Positions 1 through 5,987 of a stretch of 16,520 nt of DNA are shown here, one piece after another. Source of the stretch: DATCSE01 sp036568605 (GTDB lineage: Bacteria > Pseudomonadota > Gammaproteobacteria > Burkholderiales > Burkholderiaceae_C). The stretch is taken from the NCBI GenBank assembly GCA_036568605.1, contig DATCSE010000302.1, forward strand, positions 1-16,520. Reading direction: 5' to 3'. Below the pieces are notes generated by a model. It did no database searches, was not told the origin of the DNA, and worked only from the letters and a program-made list of their open reading frames with translations. Every line of letters starts with the position of its first letter. Within the stretch, counting starts at the first letter, position 1. The position numbers and the translations under genes were made by a program.

Positions 1-120
1 GCGCAGCACCGTGCCCGCCTCGACGAACGTCCGACGCAGTGCGACGCCGACGTGTTCGGCCCGCAGCGCGACGCGGTGCTCGCGCTGTGGCGCGCGGTGT
101 TCGGCGGCACCCCGAGTTGA
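1..120 (+). CDS. 3' end of an unidentified gene (partial)
   Basis: Reading frame 1 is open from the first base and ends with TGA at 118-120, giving a 39-residue C-terminal fragment. It contains an acidic and then hydrophobic stretch (CDADVFGPQRDAVLALWRAV). The frame is judged real because its stop overlaps the TTG at 117 that best explains the start of the next gene, a TTGA arrangement typical of translational coupling. It would therefore be the upstream partner of rrtA in an operon. The fragment shows no membrane segment and no motif I recognise, so no function is assigned. Confidence 0.5.
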   Translation, partial: AQHRARLDERPTQCDADVFGPQRDAVLALWRAVFGGTPS

Positions 121-758
121 CTGGCACACCCGCCGGTGCGCGGCCCGGATGGGCCTGGGCGGCGCTGGCGGCGCTGCTCGCGCTCGTGGCGCTGATCGGT
201 TGGGCGTTGCCGCGCGAAACCCTCGACTGGCAGCCTGCGCTCGCGCGCGCCGAACCATGGCGCGCGCTCAGCGCGGTCGGTGTGCACTACAGCGCGCTTC
301 ACCTGTTCGCGAATCTCGCCGGCACAGTGGCGGTCGGCGCGCTGGGCGTCGCAGCGCGCGCGCCGGCGGCATCCGCATGGGCCTGGGCGGCGGCCTGGCC
401 GTTGACCCAGCTCGGCTTGGTGGTCGAGCCGGCGCTGTCGCACTACGGCGGGTTGTCGGGCGTGCTGCACGCCGGCGTGGCCGTGATCGCCTTGCAACTG
501 CTGCTGGCCACGCCGGCGACGCCGGCGCAGCGGTGGGTGGGCGCGGCACTGCTCGCGGGCCTGTGCCTCAAGGTCGCCCGTGAAGCGCCGTGGGGCGCTC
601 CGCTGCGCCATCCGGCAGGCTGGGACATCGCGGTCGCGCCGCTCGCGCACGCGAGCGGGTTCGCCGCTGGCGCCGCATGCGCGCTCGTCGCCCGGGTGAT
701 CGGGCGCCGCGGGTTCGCGCGACGCCCCGCATCACGGAACTCGTCATCCGGACCATGA
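117..758 (+). CDS. rrtA: Rhombosortase (rhomboid-family intramembrane protease)
   Basis: This 213-residue polytopic membrane protein belongs to the rhomboid serine-protease superfamily, rhombosortase subfamily. Members are thought to cleave proteins carrying a C-terminal GlyGly-CTERM sorting tail at the inner membrane of Gram-negative bacteria. Numbered from the TTG start, the catalytic serine lies in YGGLSGVLH (about Ser114). The partner histidine is in the last membrane segment, in PLAHASGF (about His178). An HLFANL segment (about 62-67) matches the rhomboid His/Asn region. TTG at 117 is preferred because it overlaps the upstream stop and yields the usual family length. A GTG at 87 or 39 would add an arginine-rich extension. 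The stop overlaps the ATG of the next gene (ATGA), so the two are probably cotranscribed. No GlyGly-CTERM substrate is visible in the window. Confidence 0.8.
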   Translation: MTGTPAGARPGWAWAALAALLALVALIGWALPRETLDWQPALARAEPWRALSAVGVHYSALHLFANLAGTVAVGALGVAARAPAASAWAWAAAWPLTQLGLVVEPALSHYGGLSGVLHAGVAVIALQLLLATPATPAQRWVGAALLAGLCLKVAREAPWGAPLRHPAGWDIAVAPLAHASGFAAGAACALVARVIGRRGFARRPASRNSSSGP

Positions 759-1711
759 GCGATCGAAAGACTCATCTGGACACCTTGGCCGTTACCGCGG
801 TCGTCTGCTGCTGCCTGCTGTGGGGCTTGAACCAGGTGGCCGCGAAGGCCGCGCTGCCCGAGATTCCGGCGCTGTGGCAGGCCGCCCTGCGTTCGACGCT
901 GGGCGCGCTGCTGGTGTGGGGCTGGGCCCGGCTGCGCGGCATCCGGCTGTTCGAACGCGACGGCAGTTTGGGGGGCGGCCTCATCGCCGGCGCGCTGTTC
1001 GCGGTCGAGTTCCTGTGCATCTTCGTCGGGCTGCAGTTCACGACCGCCTCGCGCATGGTGGTGTTCATCTACATCTCGCCGTTCGTGGTCGCGCTGGGCA
1101 TGCCGTTCATCGCGCGCGCCGAGCGGCTCGCCCCACTGCAGATGGCCGGGCTGCTGCTCGCGTTCGCCGGCGTTGCCTGGGCGTTCGCCGAAGGCTTCAC
1201 GCAGCCGGCGGCCGGCGCGCACCAGTTGGTCGGCGATGCGCTGGGCGTCGCGGCCGGCGTGCTATGGGGCGCGACGACGCTGGCGATCCGCGGCACGCGG
1301 CTGAGCCAGGCGAGCGCCGTGAAGACGCTGCTATACCAGCTCGCGGTCTCCGGACTGCTGCTCTCGGTCGCGGCGCTGGTCACCGGCTCGGCGATGCCGA
1401 CACGGCTGTCGGCGCTGGCCTGGGCTTCGATGGTCTTTCAGGTCGTGATCGTCACGTTCATCAGCTACCTGGTCTGGTTCTGGCTGATCCGGCGCTATCC
1501 GGCGACACGGCTCACGTCGTTCACGCTGCTGACCCCGGTGTTCGGCCTGCTGATGGGCGCGCTGCTGCTGGGCGAGCCGATCACGCGCCGCCTGGTGCTG
1601 GCGCTGGCGGCGGTCGCGCTCGGGATCGTGCTGGTGAACCGGCGCGGCGAACCGCCGGCGCCCACAGGAGGTCAGCCGCGGATCCGCCGCACCAGCGAGG
1701 TCGTCGAATAA
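755..1711 (+). CDS. EamA-family drug/metabolite transporter
   Basis: This 318-residue integral membrane protein has about ten hydrophobic segments, arranged as two EamA repeats of roughly 140 residues each. That is the standard architecture of the DMT superfamily. The N-terminal repeat begins with CCCLLWGLNQVAAKAALPEIP. The second begins with GVLWGATTLAIRG and ends with the typical PVFGLLMGALLLGEPITRR segment followed by a final helix. Such proteins export or exchange small metabolites or amino acids across the inner membrane, and the substrate cannot be inferred here. The ATG overlaps the rrtA stop (ATGA), which fixes the start and implies translational coupling. The last 40 bases overlap the 3' end of the opposing rfaE2 gene. 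The C-terminal tail encoded there (RRTSEVVE) is polar and dispensable-looking. Confidence 0.85.
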   Translation: MSDRKTHLDTLAVTAVVCCCLLWGLNQVAAKAALPEIPALWQAALRSTLGALLVWGWARLRGIRLFERDGSLGGGLIAGALFAVEFLCIFVGLQFTTASRMVVFIYISPFVVALGMPFIARAERLAPLQMAGLLLAFAGVAWAFAEGFTQPAAGAHQLVGDALGVAAGVLWGATTLAIRGTRLSQASAVKTLLYQLAVSGLLLSVAALVTGSAMPTRLSALAWASMVFQVVIVTFISYLVWFWLIRRYPATRLTSFTLLTPVFGLLMGALLLGEPITRRLVLALAAVALGIVLVNRRGEPPAPTGGQPRIRRTSEVVE

Positions 1712-2148
1712 CCGTCGACGAACGGCAGAGCGCGCGCGTCGCCGCCCCAGCTGCGCACCCACTTCGTCTCTTCGAGCGCCTCGATGTCGTAGTCGCCGCC
1801 CTTCACGTAGATCTGCGGGCGCACGAGCTTCAGCAGCTCGACCGGCGTCGCCTCGTCGAACAGCGTGACCAGGCTGACGCTCTCGAGCGCGGCGAGCACG
1901 CACGCGCGATCGGCTTCGGTGTTCAGCGGCCGGTCCGGGCCCTTTCCGAGCCCGCGTGCCGAGGCATCGCTGTTCAGTCCGAGCACGAGGCTCGCGCCGA
2001 GTGCGCGGGCCTGCGCGAGGTAGGTGACGTGGCCGCGGTGCAGGATGTCGAACACGCCGTTCGTGAAGACGATGGGCACGGGCAGCGTGGCGAGGCGCGC
2101 AGCCAACTCGGCGCGGGGACACAGCTTGTCGAGGAACGAGACGGGCAT
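1672..2148 (-). CDS. rfaE2: D-glycero-beta-D-manno-heptose 1-phosphate adenylyltransferase
   Basis: This 158-residue single-domain cytidylyltransferase-like enzyme is equivalent to the C-terminal half of bifunctional HldE. It transfers AMP from ATP to heptose 1-phosphate, giving ADP-heptose for the lipopolysaccharide inner core. Visible motifs are FTNGVFDILHRGHVTYL with the HxGH nucleotide-binding signature, LNSDASARGLGKGPDRPLN, and IYVKGGDY. The C-terminal GYSTTSLVRRI is also typical. The start MPVSFLDKL gives the usual length of a stand-alone RfaE2; an upstream extension in the same frame is arginine-rich and unlikely. A GACAAT sequence ends 7 bases before the ATG and could be a -10 element of a nearly leaderless message, without a good -35. 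No kinase-domain partner (rfaE1/hldA) is in the window. The 3' end overlaps eamA by 40 bases. Confidence 0.9.
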   Translation of the reverse strand: MPVSFLDKLCPRAELAARLATLPVPIVFTNGVFDILHRGHVTYLAQARALGASLVLGLNSDASARGLGKGPDRPLNTEADRACVLAALESVSLVTLFDEATPVELLKLVRPQIYVKGGDYDIEALEETKWVRSWGGDARALPFVDGYSTTSLVRRIRG

Positions 2149-2215
2149 GGTCGCGATTGTCGCCGCGCCGACGCACCGTCGAGACAGGCGATGAGGGCGC
2201 ACCCGCGCTGGCAAG

Positions 2216-2248
2216 CCCAAAAACAAGACGGCCCGCGCGTGGCGGGCC
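2216..2248 (-). terminator. Intrinsic terminator after the desaturase-like gene
   Basis: GGCCCGC (2230-2236) and GCGGGCC (2242-2248) form a perfect 7-bp GC stem with a 5-base loop. Read on the minus strand the stem is followed by GTCTTGTTTTTGGG, a T-rich tract. It lies 24 bases past the stop of the desaturase-like gene and before rfaE2, so it separates the two minus-strand genes. Confidence 0.75.
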
Positions 2249-2272
2249 TCGGGAGGTGCGAGAACCGGATCG

Positions 2273-3139
2273 TCAGGCGGGCAACGGACCCGCACCCTTC
2301 GCCGCTGCGGCCAAGGTCGCGACCATCTCCTTGCGGTAGCGGTTCAGCTCCTGGACGCTCGCGAAACTGCGCTCCATCAGCAGGCTGAGGTTGTGCAGGA
2401 TGCGGTCGACCACCTTGGTCTCCCAGACCGCGTCGAACTGGATCTGCCGGTCCAGCCACTGCTCCAGCCATTCGGGGTTCGGCACGCGGCTCTGGATGGT
2501 GTCGCGCGGGAACAGCTTGGTGTTGACGTGCAAGTTGGTCGGATGCAGTGCCTGCGCGGTGCGGCGTGCGCTGGCCATCAGCACGCCGACCTTCGCGAAC
2601 GCGGCGCGCGCCTCGTCGCCGAACTTCTGCATCGCGCGCTTCATGTAGCGCAGGTAGGCGCCGCCGTGGCGGGCCTCGTCGCGCGCCAGCGTCTCGTAGA
2701 TCGCCTGGATCACCGGCTCGGTGTGCCATTCGGCGGCGCGGCGGTACCAGTGGTTCAGCCGGATCTCGCCGCAGAAATGCAGCATGAGCGTCTCGAGCGC
2801 CGGAGCCGGGTCGAACTCGAAGCGGACCTCGTGCAGTTCGGCTTCGGTCGGCACGAGATCCGGGCGGAATCGACGCAGGTACTCCATCAGCACCAGCGAA
2901 TGCTTCTGCTCCTCGAAGAACCAGACGCTCATGAACGCGCTGAAATCGCTGTCGTCGCGGTTATCGCGCAGGAACATCTCGGTGGCCGGCAGCGCCGCCC
3001 ACTCGGTGATCGCGTTCATCTTGATCGTCTGGGCCTGCTCTTCGGACAGCTTGTTAGCGTCGAACTTGTCCCAGGGGATGTCCTTGTCCATGCTCCAGCG
3101 CACGGCTTCGAGCTGCTTGAACAATTCGGGGTAGAGCAT
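2273..3139 (-). CDS. Ferritin-like diiron protein, acyl-ACP desaturase (type 2) related
   Basis: This soluble, mostly helical protein of 288 residues carries the two-fold Glu/ExxH pattern of carboxylate-bridged diiron enzymes. Candidate ligands are Glu46 (ITEW), Glu77 and His80 (EEQKH), Glu125 (FCGEIRLNHW), and Glu155 and His158 (DEARH). This order and approximate spacing are those of the plant and mycobacterial acyl-ACP desaturase family. Those enzymes use O2 and electrons to desaturate acyl-ACP, but an oxygenase role is equally possible from sequence alone. The start MLYPELFKQL is chosen because AAGGA lies 7 bases upstream; a longer frame begins 16 codons earlier without such support. A TAGAAT -10-like hexamer is at 3165-3170 on the minus strand. 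The gene stands alone between its terminator and a long gene-free region. Redox partners are not nearby. Confidence 0.75.
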   Translation of the reverse strand: MLYPELFKQLEAVRWSMDKDIPWDKFDANKLSEEQAQTIKMNAITEWAALPATEMFLRDNRDDSDFSAFMSVWFFEEQKHSLVLMEYLRRFRPDLVPTEAELHEVRFEFDPAPALETLMLHFCGEIRLNHWYRRAAEWHTEPVIQAIYETLARDEARHGGAYLRYMKRAMQKFGDEARAAFAKVGVLMASARRTAQALHPTNLHVNTKLFPRDTIQSRVPNPEWLEQWLDRQIQFDAVWETKVVDRILHNLSLLMERSFASVQELNRYRKEMVATLAAAAKGAGPLPA

Positions 3140-3164
3140 GCGGCGATCCTTGAATGTCGCCGCG

Positions 3165-3170
3165 ATTCTA
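3165..3170 (-). promoter_or_regulatory. Possible -10 element of the desaturase-like gene
   Basis: Minus-strand TAGAAT followed by CG lies 25 bases before the ATG, with a ribosome binding site in between. No convincing -35 hexamer is visible 16-18 bases upstream, so this is a weak call. Confidence 0.35.
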
Positions 3171-3484
3171 GTCGGCACCGGTGACACGACACTGCGCCCC
3201 GGAAGCGTCCCCTCCCGGCGGCTCGAACCGGACGCGCGACCCGTGAAATCGTGCGCGCCGCTTGTCTCAGTCCCGTATCGTTACGTAAGCGAACGCAAAG
3301 CCGCGAACGGCCATGGAACTCCAAAGGCATACTTCCGTCATAACCCCTGTGCCGGCGTTGCCGGACGTCGGAGTCTTGATCGTTCGGAGGGAACTGTCAG
3401 ACTCGGGTTTGATCATCGACGAAAGACGCTTATCCCATTTCAGTTGCGAAGCCTGCCACTCAGATTGGCTGCAATCTCCGGGTG

Positions 3485-3509
3485 TTTCCTCCTCCCTCCT
3501 CCCTCCCTC
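3485..3509 (-). repeat. Polypurine/polypyrimidine tract with G-runs on the minus strand
   Basis: The plus strand is 25 consecutive pyrimidines. The minus strand therefore reads as short G-runs (three GGG and three GG) separated by single A residues. Such tracts can form G-quadruplex or triplex structures. The run would lie in the 3' untranslated part of a corA transcript, or upstream of the desaturase-like gene. Confidence 0.6.
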
Positions 3510-3610
3510 GTTCGCCCGGGGGCGCTTCGCAACGTTCTTCTTCGCCCTCGCCCGCCGCGATCGTCATCCGACGACACGGCCGGGTGCCGCGGCAACCCTG
3601 ACCAGCCCTC

Positions 3611-4570
3611 TCAGCGCAGCCAGCCCTTGCGGCGGAAATAGAGGAATGGGGCGGCAACCGAGGCGATCATCAGCACGATCGCGAACGGATAGCCGAGAGG
3701 CCAGTCGAGCTCGGGCATCAGCTTGAAATTCATCCCGTAGATGCTCGCGATCAGCGTCGGCGGCAGTAGCGCGACGCTCGCCACCGAGAAGATCTTGATG
3801 ATCTTGTTCTGATTGATGTTGATGAAGCCGACCGTCGCGTTCATCAGGAAGTTGATCTTGTCGAACAGGAAGGTCGTGTGGCTGTCGAGGGAGTCGATGT
3901 CGCGCAGGATCTGGCGCGACTCCTCGAACTGCTCGGCATTGAGCATGCGGCTGCGCATCATGAAGCTGATCGCGCGGCGCGTGTCCATCACGTTGCGGCG
4001 GATCCGACCGTTCAGATCCTCCTCGCGCGCGATCGCCGACAGCGCCTCGCCGGCCGCCTCGTCATTGACGCTCTGCTTGAGCACTTGCGCGCTGACCGCT
4101 TCGAGGCTGTCGTAGATGCCTTCGAGCGCGTCGGCGCTGTACTCGGCATCGGCGTCGTAGAGCTTCAACAGCACGTCCTTCGCGTCCTCGATCAACGCCG
4201 GGATGCGCCGCGCCCGCAGCCGCAGCAGCCGGAACACGGGCAGATCCTCGCCGTGCACCGAGAACAGCACGTTGCGGTACAGGATGAACGCGACCCGCAC
4301 GTTGCGCGGCGCTTCATCGTCGATCAGGAAGTCGGAGCGGATGTGCAGTTCGCCGTTGTCTTCTTCGTAGAAGCGGGCGGATTCTTCGAGGTCGTCGTCG
4401 ACCGCATCTTCGGGAATCGTGACGCCGAAGTGCTGCGCGATCCAGCCTTTTTCTTCGGGGGTCGGCGCGTCGAGATCGACCCAGATCGGCTTGACGTCGG
4501 CCAGCGCCGCGAGGCTTTCGATTTCTTCCTGGACGAGCCGGCCGTTGACCAGCGTGAAGATGTTCAGCAT
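3611..4570 (-). CDS. corA: Magnesium/cobalt transport protein CorA
   Basis: This 319-residue CorA-family (2-TM-GxN) channel is a homopentameric inner-membrane channel for Mg2+, also passing Co2+ and Ni2+. The long N-terminal cytoplasmic alpha/beta domain covers about residues 1-240. Residues about 258-278 form the pore-lining helix, ending in the signature YGMN (GMN at 279-281). The acidic-hydrophobic loop MPELDWPLGYP follows, then a second helix (about 292-312) and a basic tail ending KGWLR. Length and C-terminus match the family. The ATG used is the only one giving the canonical MLNIFTL start, though no strong ribosome binding site precedes it. A possible promoter in the divergent region is TTGGGC with a 17-base spacer to TAATCC, or the overlapping AATAAT, about 45 bases upstream. 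No intrinsic terminator is evident downstream. Confidence 0.95.
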   Translation of the reverse strand: MLNIFTLVNGRLVQEEIESLAALADVKPIWVDLDAPTPEEKGWIAQHFGVTIPEDAVDDDLEESARFYEEDNGELHIRSDFLIDDEAPRNVRVAFILYRNVLFSVHGEDLPVFRLLRLRARRIPALIEDAKDVLLKLYDADAEYSADALEGIYDSLEAVSAQVLKQSVNDEAAGEALSAIAREEDLNGRIRRNVMDTRRAISFMMRSRMLNAEQFEESRQILRDIDSLDSHTTFLFDKINFLMNATVGFININQNKIIKIFSVASVALLPPTLIASIYGMNFKLMPELDWPLGYPFAIVLMIASVAAPFLYFRRKGWLR

Positions 4571-4645
4571 GCGCGCGCCAACGCGGTGACGCCACCGCTC
4601 AAAAGAGCCGTGGATTATTGCATTCGCGGGCCATGCCCAAGCCTT

Positions 4646-4673
4646 GTGACCGCTGGTGTCACCGGCTTGTCAC
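4646..4673. promoter_or_regulatory. Palindromic cluster in the corA-hpf divergent region
   Basis: GTGAC (4646-4650) is followed by the perfect 9-base palindrome GGTGTCACC (4655-4663) and another GTCAC (4669-4673). The cluster lies between the divergent corA and hpf genes, where an operator would be expected. No known regulator site is recognised, so the regulatory role is only inferred from position. Confidence 0.3.
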
Positions 4674-4817
4674 GCATGAAGTTCATTGGCACACTGGATT
4701 CGACCGAACCGCCTTGGTCCGGCCATCGCGCCCCACCGCCATCCTCGCCTTCTCACCCCGCAGCGCGCCGCCTCTACACGCGCCACAGCGTCTCCCACCC
4801 CAGCGAAAGGAGTTCTC

Positions 4818-5168
4818 ATGAACCTGACGATCAGCGGCCACCACCTCGATGTCACCCCGGCCCTGCGCGAGTACGTGCTCACCAAGCTGGATCGAGTCAC
4901 GCGCCACTTCGATCAGGTCGTCGACATCAACGTGCTGCTGTCGGTAGAGAAGCTCAAGGAAAAGGAACGTCGACAAAAAGCCGAGGTGACGCTGCACGTC
5001 AAGGGCAAGGACATCTTCGTCGAACAATGCAACGAGGACCTGTACGCCGCGATCGACCAGCTGATGGACAAGCTCGACCGCCAGGTTTGCCGCCACAAGG
5101 CCCGGGTGCAGGATCACCACCATACCGCGCCCAAGCGCATCGACGGCGCGCCGGCGTCGGAGGCTTGA
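4818..5168 (+). CDS. hpf: Ribosome hibernation promoting factor, short form
   Basis: This 116-residue S30AE/RaiA-family protein binds the 30S decoding centre in stationary phase and promotes 100S ribosome dimers. It has the family start MNLTISGHHLDVTPALREYV, the central basic helix KEKERRQKAEVTLHVKGKDIF, and the helix EDLYAAIDQLMDKLDRQV. The length is that of short HPF without the C-terminal dimerisation domain. AAAGGAG at 4806-4812, 5 bases before the ATG, is a strong ribosome binding site and settles the start. In proteobacteria this gene commonly follows rpoN and precedes ptsN. Here ptsN is downstream, but rpoN is not upstream; divergent corA occupies that place. A strong terminator 60 bases after the stop implies that hpf is transcribed on its own. 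Confidence 0.93.
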   Translation: MNLTISGHHLDVTPALREYVLTKLDRVTRHFDQVVDINVLLSVEKLKEKERRQKAEVTLHVKGKDIFVEQCNEDLYAAIDQLMDKLDRQVCRHKARVQDHHHTAPKRIDGAPASEA

Positions 5169-5228
5169 GGCGACCGATCGAGCCGCCAGCCCCGCTGGCT
5201 TTGCCCGACTTCTGTTCTGTAACACAAC

Positions 5229-5255
5229 AAAAAGCGGCCTCTTCGGCCGCTTTTT
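5229..5255 (+). terminator. Strong intrinsic terminator after hpf
   Basis: AAAAA-GCGGCC, loop TCTTC, then GGCCGC-TTTTT forms a 6-bp GC stem extended by A:T pairs (5229-5255). It is symmetrical and could act in both directions, but only hpf lies close enough to use it. Confidence 0.92.
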
Positions 5256-5309
5256 CGTGCATGCCCCCCGCCGGTGCGTGTCACGCTTGCCGTCAGTCAC
5301 TGCATTCGT

Positions 5310-5324
5310 TGCTGCGACGCAGCA
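5310..5324. promoter_or_regulatory. 15-bp palindrome (CTGC-N3-GCAG) upstream of ptsN
   Basis: TGCTGCGACGCAGCA reads as a perfect inverted repeat around a central A. It lies in the 302-base gap between hpf and ptsN, past the hpf terminator and about 150 bases before ptsN. It fits the CTGC-N3/4-GCAG pattern reported for PhaR, the polyhydroxyalkanoate regulator, but chance occurrence in GC-rich DNA is plausible. The rest of the gap holds the terminator and an AT-richer patch (TTTCATAATTCCTATC, from about 5383) that may contain the ptsN promoter. Confidence 0.3.
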
Positions 5325-5470
5325 GCAGGAGCACAATCCACGCGCCCGAGGGGTCGTGTCAGCCCACGGTCAGCTCGGCGCGTTTCATAATTCCTATCTC
5401 TGTCAAGCAAATGACAGTCGATGGGTCCGGCGGCCGAACCGCCCCACCACTCGACCGCCCAGGACTCGTG

Positions 5471-5941
5471 ATGAACCGCCTCGCTGCCATCCTGCCGGCC
5501 AACAATGTGCTGGTCGACGTCGACGCCACTAGCAAAAAGCGCGCCTTCGAGCACGCCGGGCTGGTGTTCGAGAACCAGCACGCGATCGCCCGGGCGACCG
5601 TCACCGACAACCTGTTCGCCCGCGAACGGCTGGGCTCGACCGGGCTGGGCCACGGGGTGGCGATTCCGCACGGTCGGATTAAAGGCTTGAAGAACCCCCT
5701 GGCTGCGGTGCTGCGGGTGCAGCAGCCGATTCCGTTCGATGCGCCGGACGACGAGCCGGTCGGCCTGCTGATCTTCCTGCTCGTGCCGGAGGCGGCGACC
5801 CAGCGGCACCTCGAAATCCTGTCCGAGATCGCCGAAATGCTGTCCGATCGCGAGTTGCGCGAGCGGCTGAAATCCGAGGGTGACGCCGCGGCAGTGCACC
5901 GGCTGATTGCGGCATGGGAGCCGCTGCGATCAGTCGCCTGA
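5471..5941 (+). CDS. ptsN: Nitrogen-PTS enzyme IIA (EIIA-Ntr)
   Basis: This 156-residue cytoplasmic EIIA domain of the fructose/mannitol type is the terminal phosphoryl acceptor of the nitrogen-related PTS (EI-Ntr, NPr, EIIA-Ntr). It acts by regulating potassium transport, carbon and nitrogen metabolism or stress kinases rather than by sugar uptake. The phosphorylated histidine is in HGVAIPHGRIKGL (His67). The remainder, with AVLRVQQPIPFDAPDDEPVGLLIFLLVP and HLEILSEIAEML, is typical. ATG at 5471 is preferred because AGGA lies 6 bases upstream and homologues begin MNRLA. An ATG at 5411 in the same frame would add 20 unrelated residues. hprK starts 46 bases downstream and is probably in the same transcript. 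Confidence 0.93.
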   Translation: MNRLAAILPANNVLVDVDATSKKRAFEHAGLVFENQHAIARATVTDNLFARERLGSTGLGHGVAIPHGRIKGLKNPLAAVLRVQQPIPFDAPDDEPVGLLIFLLVPEAATQRHLEILSEIAEMLSDRELRERLKSEGDAAAVHRLIAAWEPLRSVA

Positions 5942-5987
5942 ACCCCCGTCGAACCGCCGCGGGCGCCCTTTCGGGCACACTGTCCGC

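Larger units (their letters stand above)
3140..3610. other. Gene-free region of lower GC between corA and the desaturase-like gene
   Basis: I see no convincing gene in these 471 bases; the open frames lack family motifs and run into a polypyrimidine tract. Bases 3241-3480 count 135 G+C of 240 (56%), clearly below the neighbouring genes. The stretch holds an 8-base palindrome TTACGTAA near 3280 and a 25-base pure pyrimidine run at 3485-3509. A weak bulged hairpin lies at 3582-3598 just past the corA stop, without a T-tract. A decayed foreign insertion or an unrecognised non-coding RNA are both possible, and neither is supported directly. Confidence 0.5.

Noticed and set aside
820..2388. 522-codon plus-strand frame across eamA, rfaE2 and the terminator
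   Set aside because: It is a shadow frame rich in Arg, Ala and Gly that crosses two well-supported genes and an intrinsic terminator.
3200..3260. GGTTCGAGCC on the minus strand as a tRNA T-loop
   Set aside because: The arms around the loop do not pair beyond three bases and no acceptor or anticodon stem can be drawn.
3519..3530. CGCCCGGGGGCG as a terminator hairpin after corA
   Set aside because: The loop would be only two bases and no T-tract follows.
3138..3726. Two plus-strand frames in the lower-GC region, of 167 and 137 codons
   Set aside because: Both run through the polypyrimidine tract and into the corA 3' region, lack ribosome binding sites, and show no recognisable motif. At most they are remnants.
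4683..4701. TTGGCACACTGGATTCG upstream of hpf as a sigma-54 (-24/-12) promoter
   Set aside because: GGCAC is present, but the -12 part lacks the essential GC at the right spacing (TC instead), so it is not a credible match.
5386..5391. CATAAT as the ptsN -10 element
   Set aside because: No -35 at an acceptable distance; it remains only a possible AT-rich promoter patch and is mentioned with the gap rather than listed as a promoter.
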